Of a stretch of 64,000 nt of DNA, positions 8,529-18,976 are shown one piece after another. The stretch spans positions 46,236 to 110,235 of the forward strand of contig NZ_VUMI01000015.1 in the NCBI RefSeq assembly GCF_009696275.1, in the 5' to 3' direction. The translations under genes and the position numbers were made by a program. This stretch comes from Eisenbergiella porci (lineage in GTDB: Bacteria > Bacillota > Clostridia > Lachnospirales > Lachnospiraceae). The notes below the pieces were generated by a model. That model saw only the letters and a program-made list of their open reading frames with translations, was not told where the DNA came from and did not search any database. Numbering within the stretch: position 1 is the stretch's first letter; each line of letters starts with the position of its first letter.

Positions 8529-9122
8529 ATGGAACAAAGAGATATTATGGAAAAATTATCGCTGACACCAGACAGTATTTTTACAGCAGCACAGGCAAGA
8601 GCGGCGGGAATTCATTCAGAATATTTAACAAATATGGTAAAAAGCGGTGAGTTGGAAAAAGTTGCTTATGGTATTTATGCATTCTCGGAGGAGCTGTACG
8701 ATGAATTATATACTTTACAGAGACGTAAAGATAAGGTTATTTATTCCCACGAGACAGCTTTGTATCTTCATGATTTGACAGATAGAGAACCCTTTGTCCT
8801 TAGTGTGACGGTTCCCACAGGTTATCATTCACATACTTTATTCAGAGACAGTATCTGTGTTCATAACATCAGAAAAGACCTGTTGTTCATGGGGATTACA
8901 GAGTTAAAAACAACGTGGGGAAATCCTGTAAAAGTCTATGATATGGAACGGACACTTTGTGATATGGTAAAGGATAAGAAAAATCAGGATATTGCGGTTG
9001 TAACTGATGCTTTGAAACGTTATGTAAAGAGAAAAGATAAAAATCTGAAAAATCTGATGGAGTATGCAGGAAAGTTAAAAGTTGGAGAACAGATGAGATT
9101 TTATATGGAGGTACTTATTTGA
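8529..9122 (+). CDS. abiEi: AbiEi-type antitoxin / transcriptional repressor
   Basis: This is the antitoxin of a type IV AbiE toxin-antitoxin system. It has an N-terminal winged-helix region (residues ~1-70: an initial helix, FTAAQARAAGI, then YGIYAF) that normally represses its own operon. The C-terminal domain follows (YSHETALYLHDLTDREP, SVTVPTGYHSH, ERTLCDMVKDK), a typical AbiEi_4/AbiEi_1 pattern of ~197 residues. It starts after GGGAGAGAAGG with good spacing and overlaps the downstream toxin gene by four bases (TTGA). The toxin is broken, so this antitoxin is now an orphan. Confidence 0.85.
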   Translation: MEQRDIMEKLSLTPDSIFTAAQARAAGIHSEYLTNMVKSGELEKVAYGIYAFSEELYDELYTLQRRKDKVIYSHETALYLHDLTDREPFVLSVTVPTGYHSHTLFRDSICVHNIRKDLLFMGITELKTTWGNPVKVYDMERTLCDMVKDKKNQDIAVVTDALKRYVKRKDKNLKNLMEYAGKLKVGEQMRFYMEVLI

Positions 9123-9791
9123 AAACATCAACACAATTAAAGGCGAAAGTCCGAAATCTGGCAGTACAAAACGGATTAAAGCCTGAAGTGATACTGCGTA
9201 ATTTCTTCCTGGAGCGTTTCCTGGAAAGAATTGCAGTATCTCCGTATCGTGACAAATTTATACTGAAAGGTGGCATGCTGATTGGTTCAATTGGATAAAA
9301 CGAAGCAGACAATAAAAATTGATATTACTACAGGTGATGTGATTACACCGGCAGAGATTGAATACCCATTCCAACTGATGTTTGAGGATAGAAAGATTAA
9401 TGTTCTGGCTTATAATCTGGAAACAGTGCTTGCAGAAAAACTGGAAACCATTTTGTCTCGGAATGTGGTAAATACACGTATGCGGGATTATTACGACGTA
9501 TGGCTGCTGTCAAATCTGAAGAAGTCGTGTATTGAAATCCCAGTGCTTAATTTGGCCTTTGCCGGAACTGCCCAAAAAAGGGGTACATATCATGAACTTT
9601 TAAAAAATGGTGATAGTTATATGGATGCTGTCTGTAAAGATATCCAATTAAAAGATTTGTGGAATTCCTATAGAAAAAAGAATCCTTATGTTGGAGAGTT
9701 AGATTTTGAAGAAGTCATGATAAGTGTGCATTCTTTGTGGACAAAAATTCGACAGATTAGCAGGAACGAGATACATGGTAAAATAATATAA
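9119..9791 (+). pseudogene. abiEii: AbiEii nucleotidyltransferase toxin, internally deleted
   Basis: A TTG start overlapping abiEi opens the usual AbiEii N-terminus (QNGLKPEVILRNFFLERFLER, LKGGMLI). The frame stops at 9296. A second frame from about 9282 resumes in the middle of the same protein (DITTGDVITPAEIEYPF, YNLETVLAEKLETI, RMRDYYDVWLL) and runs to 9791. By comparison with the family, roughly 60 residues are missing, including the Asp pair of the nucleotidyltransferase active site that follows GGMLI. The toxin should therefore be inactive. Confidence 0.8.
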
Positions 9792-9793
9792 GA

Positions 9794-10024
9794 ATGTATA
9801 AGACAATGCATAAGATAAGAAAAACATATACATCAACATTATTTCATAACGGAGTGAATATAAGCATTGTTAAAGATATGTTGGGACATGCCGATGGGGC
9901 AATCCACTTGCGTCACTATATTTATAATATTAAAAACGATGAAGAGACAGATGATTTAGTACGGATTGCTCTTTCAGGCAATAAGAACATAGAAACAGGG
10001 AACCAAATAAAAATCGAAATATGA
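9794..10024 (+). pseudogene. Tyrosine recombinase (integrase) C-terminal fragment
   Basis: The fragment begins with the HKIRKTY box (H-x-x-R of the catalytic set), then LGHAD and HYIYN with the likely nucleophile Tyr. These are the last catalytic blocks of phage/ICE integrases. The catalytic Arg I region and the arm- and core-binding domains are absent. It lies about 80 bp from the 3' end of tRNA-Leu(AAG), the usual place for an integrase next to its attachment site, so it probably marks an ancient integrated element. Confidence 0.65.
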
Positions 10025-10053
10025 TTAATGTAATTGTTTTTTTAAATAAAAAA

Positions 10054-10086
10054 ATGAGAAACTTTGATTTTATCAAAGTTTCTCAT
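10054..10086 (-). terminator. Terminator of tRNA-Leu(AAG)
   Basis: A 14-bp perfect stem ATGAGAAACTTTGA/TCAAAGTTTCTCAT is followed on the minus strand by a T-run, 15 bases past the tRNA 3' end. Confidence 0.85.
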
Positions 10087-10101
10087 TGACAACTTTATAG
10101 T

Positions 10102-10185
10102 GCGGAAGATGGGACTTGAACCCACACGAGCGCATTGCCCACAAGATCCTTAGTCTTGCTCGTCTGCCAGTTCCGACACTTCCGC
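10102..10185 (-). tRNA. tRNA-Leu (anticodon AAG)
   Basis: Acceptor GCGGAAG/CTTCCGC, anticodon stem CAAGA/TCTTG around CTAAGGA (anticodon AAG), a long variable arm, and a T arm with GTTCAAGTC. 84 nt; CCA is not encoded. Confidence 0.93.
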
Positions 10186-11038
10186 ATGCCTGCATCAGAA
10201 CGTGTTCCGTGCTGCAAGAGATATATTACCATCTTAAGAAGAATACGTCAAGACACTTTTTTCATTTTTTTAAATATTTTTGTAAGACATTTTTTTGAGT
10301 GGTATTTTACGGCAGGGCTTCATACATCTTTTATTGTCCACACCCCGCAATTGATGCGGCTTCATCGCAAAGTTTAATTACGATTATAAGGAGCAAAGAA
10401 GTATAATAAAGTTGAAACCTCTTTTTCAACTATATGTGAAATCATTTTATCAATGTTGTATTTATTTGCTAAAGCTGCTTTATATTCCAATAAAAGATTA
10501 TTCATGTAAATTCATAACTTAATTATGTGGTTGCCAAAGCAGCTATAGCACTGGCAAAAACGGTAGCAATACAAGCGGAAAAGTATGGGTTTATGAATAA
10601 AAAAGACATTTAGGGATTTTGGTGAAAAACTGTTCGGCCCAAGAAAACAATACAGGCATGAAATAATGTTTATGGAGGTTAAGCAAAGTGGACAACAAAC
10701 CATACTATTATGCATACGAAAACAGATATCAGAAAGTATTTGAAGCAGGCGTTGAACATTGGGGGCATACTCTTATGAAATCCTTTTTGCTGCCCTGAAG
10801 CAACAGAAATGGATGTAAACGAACACTGTCCGTATTCAGCGAGTATTTTTGTAAGAAAGCCCTGACTGTAGCCGCGGGCATTTTAAAAAACACCATATTC
10901 GCAGTCACACAGCCAGTTTATACGGGCTGGGCAAGGAGGAGCAAAGTGCCGTTGATTATCAGAGTTCCTTTTGTAATATTTTCAGAATAAAAATACCGTA
11001 AAAAATTAAAATAATTTTTATGCAAAAAAATTATTTTA
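10186..11038. other. Gene graveyard between tRNA genes
   Basis: About 850 bp without an intact gene. It holds a methyltransferase N-terminal scrap (10688-10798) and short coding-like stretches in several frames on either side of it, none with a start codon and family match. Together with 6.3-10.0 kb this is a hotspot of decay. Confidence 0.5.
10688..10798 (+). pseudogene. SAM-dependent methyltransferase N-terminal fragment
   Basis: GGAGG precedes GTG 10688 with good spacing. The first ~28 residues (NKPYYYAYENRYQKVFEAG) match the N-terminus of a class I SAM methyltransferase group. The frame then diverges and stops after 36 codons, before any SAM-binding motif. Confidence 0.5.
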
Positions 11039-11043
11039 ATGTA

Positions 11044-11072
11044 TTGACATTTTATCTCAAATCATATAAAAT
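11044..11072 (+). promoter_or_regulatory. Promoter of the second tRNA-Leu(CAG)
   Basis: TTGACA (11044-11049), a 17-bp spacer and TAAAAT (11067-11072), 12 bp before the tRNA. Confidence 0.8.
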
Positions 11073-11084
11073 ACATTTTGTCGC

Positions 11085-11168
11085 GCAGGAATGGCGGAAT
11101 TGGCAGACGCGCACGGTTCAGGTCCGTGTGGTAGTAATACCATGAGAGTTCAAGTCTCTTTTCCTGCA
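11085..11168 (+). tRNA. tRNA-Leu (anticodon CAG), second copy
   Basis: It has the same cloverleaf as 471-554 and the same anticodon loop TTCAGGT. Its own promoter and terminator are present, so both copies should be expressed. Confidence 0.95.
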
Positions 11169-11180
11169 CTGAATGATTGA

Positions 11181-11212
11181 ACGGAAGGTTTGAAGAAGAC
11201 TTTCCGTTTTTT
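11181..11212 (+). terminator. Terminator of the second tRNA-Leu(CAG)
   Basis: Stem ACGGAA/TTCCGT followed by TTTTTTC, 12 bp past the tRNA. Confidence 0.7.
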
Positions 11213-11367
11213 CTTTGTCTAAAAACTCCTGCCAGATAAGTTGTACATCGGTGCGTCGGCATTATTATGGCTGCATTACAGCAATACTGTATCAACACTT
11301 CTGAAGCGGCAATACATGCTTTTATCGAGGATATATTAAATTGATTGAAATACCAAGAGGAAAAGCA

Positions 11368-12240
11368 ATGGCGAATCAGCAGTATCAGAAATTGAAGATA
11401 GAATATGATGATCTGGAATGGCTTTATGTGCCTGACGAGGTATATGCGGATTACGACGGCTGCAAACGCTGTCTGCAGCTTTTTATACCCTATCGACAGA
11501 AGCTGGCGGCGGAAGAAACCTTTCCGCTGGTTTTATTCATACCCGGTTTCGCGTGGTACCGTCAGGAAGTATATAACAGCCTGCCTGCTTATTCCAGGCT
11601 GGCGGAAAGAGGCATAGTTACGGCTATACTCCAGTTTCGGGAGTCAACGATTGCCCCTTTTCCCGCCCAGGTGGAGGACGCGAAGGCGGCGCTCCGGTTT
11701 CTGGCGGCAAGGGCAGAGGGCTACAATATAGATACGGAACGAATTTTTATTGCAGGGAATTCTTCAGGCGGCCATATTGCCCTGATGACGGCTTTTACGG
11801 AAGCGCAGGGGATATTTGATACGCCCATGTACCAGGAGGTGCCCTGCCGGATAAAGGGTGTGATTGCGCAGTCAGCGCCTTCGGATATCATGAAATGCGC
11901 CAAAGAGCCTCTGCCGCCCGGATTCCCGGAAAGTTTCAGGCCTACCAGGGATCTGCTGGGAGTGAAGGAGGTCCTGGAAAGCCTGGAGCTGGCGGAAGCG
12001 GCTTCCTGCGGGAAATATATTTCCGAAGCTGCCAAACTGCCGCCGGTGCTGTTATTTCATGGAATTGATGACGTGCATGTTTCTGTGGAACACAGCCGGG
12101 AGCTGTTTGCGCTGCTTAAAGGAGCCGGGAAGGATGCGGCCTATTATGAAATTGAGGGCGGCGGCCATGGAGGAGCGGTCTTCTGGACAGATCGGATACT
12201 TGATATTATGGAGACATTTATAAAAGAGAGACGTTTATAA
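11368..12240 (+). CDS. Alpha/beta hydrolase (esterase/lipase-like)
   Basis: This cytosolic serine hydrolase has a fold of the acetyl-esterase/kynurenine-formamidase type. The nucleophile elbow is GNSSGG (S132). The likely acid is in LLFHGIDDVHV and the histidine in GGGHGG near the C-terminus. An oxyanion-hole strand reads LVLFIPGF. A TTG-initiated extension from 11341 is possible, but AAGAGGA sits at the right distance before ATG 11368. It stands alone between a tRNA and the GerMN gene. The substrate is not inferable. Confidence 0.85.
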   Translation: MANQQYQKLKIEYDDLEWLYVPDEVYADYDGCKRCLQLFIPYRQKLAAEETFPLVLFIPGFAWYRQEVYNSLPAYSRLAERGIVTAILQFRESTIAPFPAQVEDAKAALRFLAARAEGYNIDTERIFIAGNSSGGHIALMTAFTEAQGIFDTPMYQEVPCRIKGVIAQSAPSDIMKCAKEPLPPGFPESFRPTRDLLGVKEVLESLELAEAASCGKYISEAAKLPPVLLFHGIDDVHVSVEHSRELFALLKGAGKDAAYYEIEGGGHGGAVFWTDRILDIMETFIKERRL

Positions 12241-12295
12241 TACAAAGGCGTTTATAAAAGAGATACATTTATAAAACAGCGTCATATATAAAAGC
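12219..12295. repeat. Short degenerate repeats TTTATAAAA
   Basis: The core TTTATAAAA or a variant recurs four to five times around the end of the hydrolase gene, partly inside its last codons. The period is irregular. Confidence 0.4.
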
Positions 12296-12318
12296 GCGGC
12301 GGCTGACAGGAAAAGTAT

Positions 12319-12347
12319 TTGACAGCGGGAAGGGAATAAAGTACAAT
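12319..12347 (+). promoter_or_regulatory. Promoter of the GerMN lipoprotein gene
   Basis: TTGACA (12319-12324), a 17-bp spacer and TACAAT (12342-12347). A leader of about 175 nt precedes the start codon. Confidence 0.65.
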
Positions 12348-12529
12348 CGACTAAGGTTAGGGGCTGTTTCTTGCTTTTAATCGGCGGCAGGAAGGAAGCG
12401 TGGTTTTTATATACCGGCTGTACGAAAGAGCGGACTTTCGGGGAGGAAGACTGTAATCAGAGGAGCATAGGGCATCAGGGAAGGTTTCTGCGGAAACACG
12501 ATAAGCCATATGCGCAGAAGGGAGCAGGC

Positions 12530-13084
12530 ATGAAAAAGAGCAGCATTACGATATTAGGAGGAATACTCTGTATGGCTGCCGTTTTTGCGGCATGCGGAGG
12601 AACTGCGGAAACCGGAAACTACACTGCTTTGGAAATCACCTCTTCGGGCAGCGCGGAAACGGTGGAAGAGCTGGAGGCAGAATCGGTTACGGCAACCGGT
12701 GAGCCGGAGATAGTGACGATATATTATGGTTCAAGCGTGGGTAAGGAGCTGAGCACCGAGGAGGTGGAGGTTCTGCGGAAAACGCCGGAGACAATCATTG
12801 GCGAGCTGCGCAAGAAGAATATTGTGTCGGTTGATACCAAGGTAAATGATTTTACAATATCAGAGGATAAGGAAAAGCTTACGCTGGATCTTTCCGCAGG
12901 CTTCAGAGACTATCTGAAGACTATGGAGGAAGGAAGTGAAGCCGTTATTATGGCAGCGCTGACGAATTCCTTCCTGGCGGCATATGACGCGCAGGAAATG
13001 GTGGTCACGATCAACGGCCAGCGCCTGGAGACGAAGAACCGGGTTTATGAGGAAGGCCTCCGGTTTGTAGATATGCTGGATTAA
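12530..13084 (+). CDS. GerMN-domain lipoprotein
   Basis: This is an exported lipoprotein of 184 residues. A Lys-rich start and hydrophobic core end in a lipobox with the modified Cys at VFAAC (~residue 23). After a low-complexity Glu/Thr linker comes a GerMN domain (VTIYYGSS, then LTLDLSAGF, LTNSFLAAYDA, VTINGQ). That fold occurs in spore-germination protein GerM and in envelope lipoproteins of Bacillota. The in-frame extension to 12371 has no ribosome binding site, whereas GGGAG precedes ATG 12530. A role in sporulation or envelope assembly is inferred from the domain only. Confidence 0.85.
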   Translation: MKKSSITILGGILCMAAVFAACGGTAETGNYTALEITSSGSAETVEELEAESVTATGEPEIVTIYYGSSVGKELSTEEVEVLRKTPETIIGELRKKNIVSVDTKVNDFTISEDKEKLTLDLSAGFRDYLKTMEEGSEAVIMAALTNSFLAAYDAQEMVVTINGQRLETKNRVYEEGLRFVDMLD

Positions 13085-13115
13085 TAATTTCCATTAAAAT
13101 GTAATATGGACAAAA

Positions 13116-13149
13116 AAGGCTGCATTTCTGAATTCAGAAATGCAGCCTT
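13116..13149. terminator. Bidirectional terminator
   Basis: AAGGCTGCATTTCTGAA and its exact complement form a 17-bp perfect stem with A/T tails on both sides. It separates the convergent GerMN and DUF6320 genes and includes the last codons of the latter. Confidence 0.85.
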
Positions 13150-13838
13150 CTTCTTACTGCGCCGCGCAGCCGTTTTCTGGAAAGCATGGTTATCAGCGCC
13201 ACAATAATGATTGCACAGGCGGTGAGGACGACGGCGGACCAGGTGAGCAGAAACGGCCTGGAAAGGAACCGGCGGATCAGCAGTTCAATGGAAATACATA
13301 GTACCGCGATTTCCGAGAACACATAGAGCGCCGATGCCAGGAAGGAAGAGGAAACCTTTCTGCACAGGGCGGCCAGCAGGATGGCCAGCACCGTGACCAC
13401 CGCAGTGATGGGCAGGGCCAGCTGGTAGAACCAGCGGGAGCTGGGAGTGTTAAAGGTGATCAGGTATTCGTAAAGTCCGATGGAAAGCCCGTCAAACAGC
13501 AGGGAAACATAGATGGGAAGCTCGGTATAGATAAAAACAGGAATGGCCACTACCCAGAGGATAATGCATATCCCAATCACATACAAAGACCAGGCGCTGC
13601 TGTTGAACACCAGCAGGTTCAGAAGCCCGCAGGCGGCTCCGGCAGCAATGAGCACCAGAGAGTAGAGAATGGCCACATCCTTGTTTTTTACCGTTTCCAC
13701 CTGACCGTTTTCCTTTGGAAAAGGGGGCACGGAGTGGGTATAGGTTATTTCATTCGGATTGATTACCGGCGTATTGCAGAGCGGACAGCGTTCCAGGGTA
13801 TCGTCCAGTTTTACGCCGCAGTTTACACAATATGACAT
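13134..13838 (-). CDS. DUF6320-type zinc-ribbon membrane protein
   Basis: The N-terminal zinc ribbon (CVNCGVKL, CPLCNTPV; four Cys in residues ~3-26) is followed by a linker and five to six hydrophobic segments, an integral membrane protein of ~235 residues. I recognise this as the DUF6320 type; the function is unknown. Start ATG 13838 is preferred over 13850 because GGAG lies 7 bases upstream of it. It follows the alcohol acetyltransferase on the same strand, a pairing I know from related genomes, which suggests a shared pathway at the membrane. Confidence 0.75.
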   Translation of the reverse strand: MSYCVNCGVKLDDTLERCPLCNTPVINPNEITYTHSVPPFPKENGQVETVKNKDVAILYSLVLIAAGAACGLLNLLVFNSSAWSLYVIGICIILWVVAIPVFIYTELPIYVSLLFDGLSIGLYEYLITFNTPSSRWFYQLALPITAVVTVLAILLAALCRKVSSSFLASALYVFSEIAVLCISIELLIRRFLSRPFLLTWSAVVLTACAIIIVALITMLSRKRLRGAVRRRLHF

Positions 13839-13964
13839 ATTAAACTCCATTCCGCTGTAAGGATACAGCTTTTTTGTTGTGGAAAATGATATCTGCCGGA
13901 AGGACCTGCCGGAGGTGCCGGCTGTTTGCGGCTCCGGCTTTTCTTTTTATAAAGGGAGGAAAAA

Positions 13965-15296
13965 TTATTCATCGTCAAAGGTACGGTTGCTTTCGATTTT
14001 TACATGGATGCCGTCCTCTACCAGCTTACGGAAAAAATGGCGTTCCACGTCGGCCTCCATGATACAGCTGGCAAAGTTGATAGTCAGCGTATCGTCAAAG
14101 CTGATGATGGCGCAGTTGGTGCGGGAGGAAAAGGGCTGGCCCATGTAAATGTCAAACCGGTCGATGTAAGGCTTCATGTCCTCGGGAACCTTCATGGCTC
14201 CCATATTGGTCAGGCCGGCCGAGGAATTTTTATCCTGCACCTTCCTGTAAAAGGTCCTGACCACAATGTCCTTCAGGAAGAGGGGCACCACGCGGATAAA
14301 AGGGTTGCGGGTGGTGGCGGCGTTTGTGGTGATGTCGCCGCGAAGGAATTTTTCGTTGATATAATAGCGCATGTAATTGTGCACCTGGGCAACGATTTCT
14401 TCAAAGGTGTAATTACCCAGCCTGGGATCAATGGAGGGGTAAACCATGGTGATAAAGTTACGCAGCGTCTTGGAAGGAAAAAAACGCCTCAGGTTCACCG
14501 GCATGGCGATTCTCACCGGATACAGCTTGAGATGAAAATCCATGTTCTGCTTGTTGAGCAGGGCGTACAGCAGCACGGAATTCAGATATTCGGTTATGGT
14601 GGCGTTGTACCTTGCGGCTACGGCGGCTACCTCCTTTACGGACATAATGCCGTCAATGATGTTGAAGGTATGGAACGGTTCCTTGGTTCCGCGCACCCGG
14701 TAAGTCTTCTCCGCGGGCCTGGGCGGACAGTAAAGAGCGTTTGCATAGCGCATGTAGGCGTCCTCCAGCTCTTCGGGATCGGGGGCTTCGTTTACATTCA
14801 GCACAAAATAGCCGTTGGATATTTCAGCGCCCAGGAGCCGCAGATATACGGCGGTAATTGTCTGCAGCACGCACATGCCTCCGGTACCGTCGCCGAGGCA
14901 GTGGTGACATTCCAGGGAAATCCTTTTCCCATAATAATAAACGCGCAGCAGATAACGGCCGCCTGATTTAAAGTGCATGGGCATACAGGGGTTGTGGATA
15001 TCCGGCCTGACAAAAGGGCCGGGGCGGTTGTTCGGCTCCAGATAACGCCAGAAAAGTCCCTTGTGGATACATACCTTATAGGTGGGGAAGCGTTTCAGCG
15101 CGATATCCACCGCCTGCTGAAGCACTTCCGGCCGGATATCCTCCTTGAGGAGGACGGACAGCCTGTATACGGACGAAAAATCCCGTCTCTGCAGAGTGGG
15201 ATATACGATGGCGGACAGATCCAGCCGGTACCAGTCCCTGGGGCTGCTGACGGCCGGTTTGACGCCATCCTTTTTTATATGGAAACGAGATGTCAT
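13965..15296 (-). CDS. Alcohol acetyltransferase-like / condensation-fold acyltransferase
   Basis: This CoA-dependent acyltransferase (~444 residues) has the chloramphenicol-acetyltransferase/condensation fold. The active site is HHCLGDG (H131, H132, D136), an exact HHxxxDG. A second structural block is present near the C-terminal third, as in AATase and phthiocerol-diester transferases. An AAAGGA site 9 bases before ATG 15296 decides the start over two upstream ATGs. A TTGCAT/TATAAT promoter lies ~210 bp upstream. The downstream DUF6320 gene is its likely operon partner. A hydrolase at 31826 was probably its divergent neighbour before the mobile element inserted. Confidence 0.8.
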   Translation of the reverse strand: MTSRFHIKKDGVKPAVSSPRDWYRLDLSAIVYPTLQRRDFSSVYRLSVLLKEDIRPEVLQQAVDIALKRFPTYKVCIHKGLFWRYLEPNNRPGPFVRPDIHNPCMPMHFKSGGRYLLRVYYYGKRISLECHHCLGDGTGGMCVLQTITAVYLRLLGAEISNGYFVLNVNEAPDPEELEDAYMRYANALYCPPRPAEKTYRVRGTKEPFHTFNIIDGIMSVKEVAAVAARYNATITEYLNSVLLYALLNKQNMDFHLKLYPVRIAMPVNLRRFFPSKTLRNFITMVYPSIDPRLGNYTFEEIVAQVHNYMRYYINEKFLRGDITTNAATTRNPFIRVVPLFLKDIVVRTFYRKVQDKNSSAGLTNMGAMKVPEDMKPYIDRFDIYMGQPFSSRTNCAIISFDDTLTINFASCIMEADVERHFFRKLVEDGIHVKIESNRTFDDE

Positions 15297-15506
15297 CGGT
15301 TTCATTCCTTTCCCGGTTCTGATTGGCATAAAGTCAGTAAAGAATGTCTGTTGTAACTGTGAGGGATACTGAACAGCTACTGTTTGTTTTTATTTATAAC
15401 GGAGAAGTGTTTCCCTTCCTACAGTCCGTGCGGTTGGACATGGGCGGCATAATGCGGATTTCCCATGCAGAAGACCCTGCCGAAACGCGGCCGCTTTCTA
15501 AATACT

Positions 15507-15535
15507 ATTATAGAATCATTCCCGTCTTTATGCAA
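15507..15535 (-). promoter_or_regulatory. Promoter of the acetyltransferase operon
   Basis: On the minus strand TTGCAT (15530-15535), a 17-bp spacer and TATAAT (15507-15512). It lies on the host side of the element's left end. Confidence 0.65.
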
Positions 15536-15586
15536 GAAATACACATTTTTTGCAGCGGCGGGGAATAAGAAAACCTGTGCCGTAAA

Positions 15587-15610
15587 GGCTTAATAGGGAT
15601 AAGTAACTAT
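15587..15610. other. Left attachment junction (attL) of the mobilizable element
   Basis: The host half-site GGCTTAATAGGGATAAG (15587-15603) matches, inverted, 15 of 17 bases of the right host half-site at 31714-31730. Element sequence begins at about 15604. The exact crossover dinucleotide is not resolved. Confidence 0.55.
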
Positions 15611-15624
15611 TTAAGTTGCAGAAG

Positions 15625-17669
<2,045 letters not shown>

Positions 17670-17686
17670 AGGCAGTAATTCCTTTC

Positions 17687-18976
17687 TTAGATTTCCATAT
17701 TCTGACCACGCCTGCGGTCAGGCTGTCTGTGTTCCTGTTTTTCCTGTCCTCTGGCGAGGATGGCGTTAAGAAAAGCCCGAACCTTTTCGGATGCAATTTC
17801 CAGTGCATCCAGATAGGGTTGGGCTTTCTTTTTGAGTTCCTGATATTTTTCGTTCAGCGCATCGTACCGCTGCTTCCAGATGGAAACTGTCTTTTCAGCG
17901 GAAGCCAGTTTCTCCTTCAACCGCTTGTTGTCGGCATTGGTAATAATGCCATTAACCGCATAGCGTTTGAGCGTATCACACTGATCTGGTGTGAGCGAAA
18001 TATTTCCGGTGATGGCATTTTTCTTGCCCATCGCATCAATATCCTGCACCGTCAACGCAATGGTCTTTGCCGCCTTGGTTTCCCTTTGTAGAGCTTCCAG
18101 TCTCTTTTTCTGCTTCTCCGTGGCAGATTTGGCATCCTCCAAACTCTGCTCGGCCTGTGCCACCTGTCCGGTTACAACTTCCAAACGCTGCTGTTCAGCC
18201 TGTACCTTAAACTGTGTCACGGTCAGATGTTCCTCTGTACTGCCACGCTCTCCACGCTCCACATCATCATATCCGGCAGCTCGCATGAAATGAAAAAAGT
18301 CATCCTGCAATACACTGTAGGACGACTTTAAAATCTTTTTCCCTTTTGCGTTCAGCATTGGATTTCCCTCAGCATCCAAAACGGGCTTGGACTCCCATTT
18401 CTTACTGCGGCTGACCTGTGTGATCGTTTCCTTTACCGTTCCCCGGAGGGATTCATCCTTGCATCGCTTCGACCACAGGATTTGTTTCTCCACCACCGGG
18501 ATATAAACCACATGAAGGTGATAGTGGTACACATCCTCACCCAGAGCTTCCGACATTGCCCGGTTGCGCTCGTCGGCATGCATTACAGCGGAGAGGATAT
18601 ACTGCTCACCGCCCACGATCTCCACAGCGGCTTTATAGGCATCGGCATAAAACTGTTTTGCAAACTCATAGCCGCCGTGGTTATAAAAATATGCGGAGTT
18701 CACATCGAAGATCAGCTCACCGTATTTGACGGCATCCGGTTTCAGACCTCTTGTGGAGATTACAACGTCCTGTTCCATCTGCTCAAACATTTTTACATAA
18801 TCGTCCGTGGGGGCTTTGAAGTGGACATTCAGCGCAGTGCGTTCCGGCACGATGTCCTGATTGCTGTAGCTGTCCTTTTCACGTTCATTGTGTTCCTGTA
18901 CCTTCGCCACATCATCCGGTGTTTTCAAGTCTTGATTTCGGGCTACGGTACGATCTATTCCATCATTTCTTGCCAT
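17687..18976 (-). CDS. tnpZ: MobV/Pre-family relaxase (TnpZ-type mobilization protein)
   Basis: This relaxase nicks oriT and leads the strand during mobilization. The N-terminal ~200 residues are the MobV domain: N50 region (ALNVHFK), HADERNR at H133, and the metal-binding block YHYHLHVVYIPV with H151, H153 and H155, fitting the HxDExxPHxH-type motif of this family. The C-terminal half is a long coiled coil with Lys/Glu repeats and a basic tail. Its oriT-like hairpin lies ~65 bp upstream of the start. In Tn4451-like elements the equivalent is TnpZ, which needs a helper conjugative plasmid. Confidence 0.9.
   Translation of the reverse strand: MARNDGIDRTVARNQDLKTPDDVAKVQEHNEREKDSYSNQDIVPERTALNVHFKAPTDDYVKMFEQMEQDVVISTRGLKPDAVKYGELIFDVNSAYFYNHGGYEFAKQFYADAYKAAVEIVGGEQYILSAVMHADERNRAMSEALGEDVYHYHLHVVYIPVVEKQILWSKRCKDESLRGTVKETITQVSRSKKWESKPVLDAEGNPMLNAKGKKILKSSYSVLQDDFFHFMRAAGYDDVERGERGSTEEHLTVTQFKVQAEQQRLEVVTGQVAQAEQSLEDAKSATEKQKKRLEALQRETKAAKTIALTVQDIDAMGKKNAITGNISLTPDQCDTLKRYAVNGIITNADNKRLKEKLASAEKTVSIWKQRYDALNEKYQELKKKAQPYLDALEIASEKVRAFLNAILARGQEKQEHRQPDRRRGQNMEI

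Larger units (their letters stand above)
11039..11168. repeat. Right copy of ~130-bp inverted repeat containing tRNA-Leu(CAG)
   Basis: This is the inverted match of 471-600; both promoter and tRNA are included. Confidence 0.85.

Noticed and set aside
14004..14966. A 320-codon plus-strand frame inside the acetyltransferase gene
   Set aside because: The minus-strand protein has an HHxxxDG active site; the plus frame is a shadow rich in Val/Gly/His.
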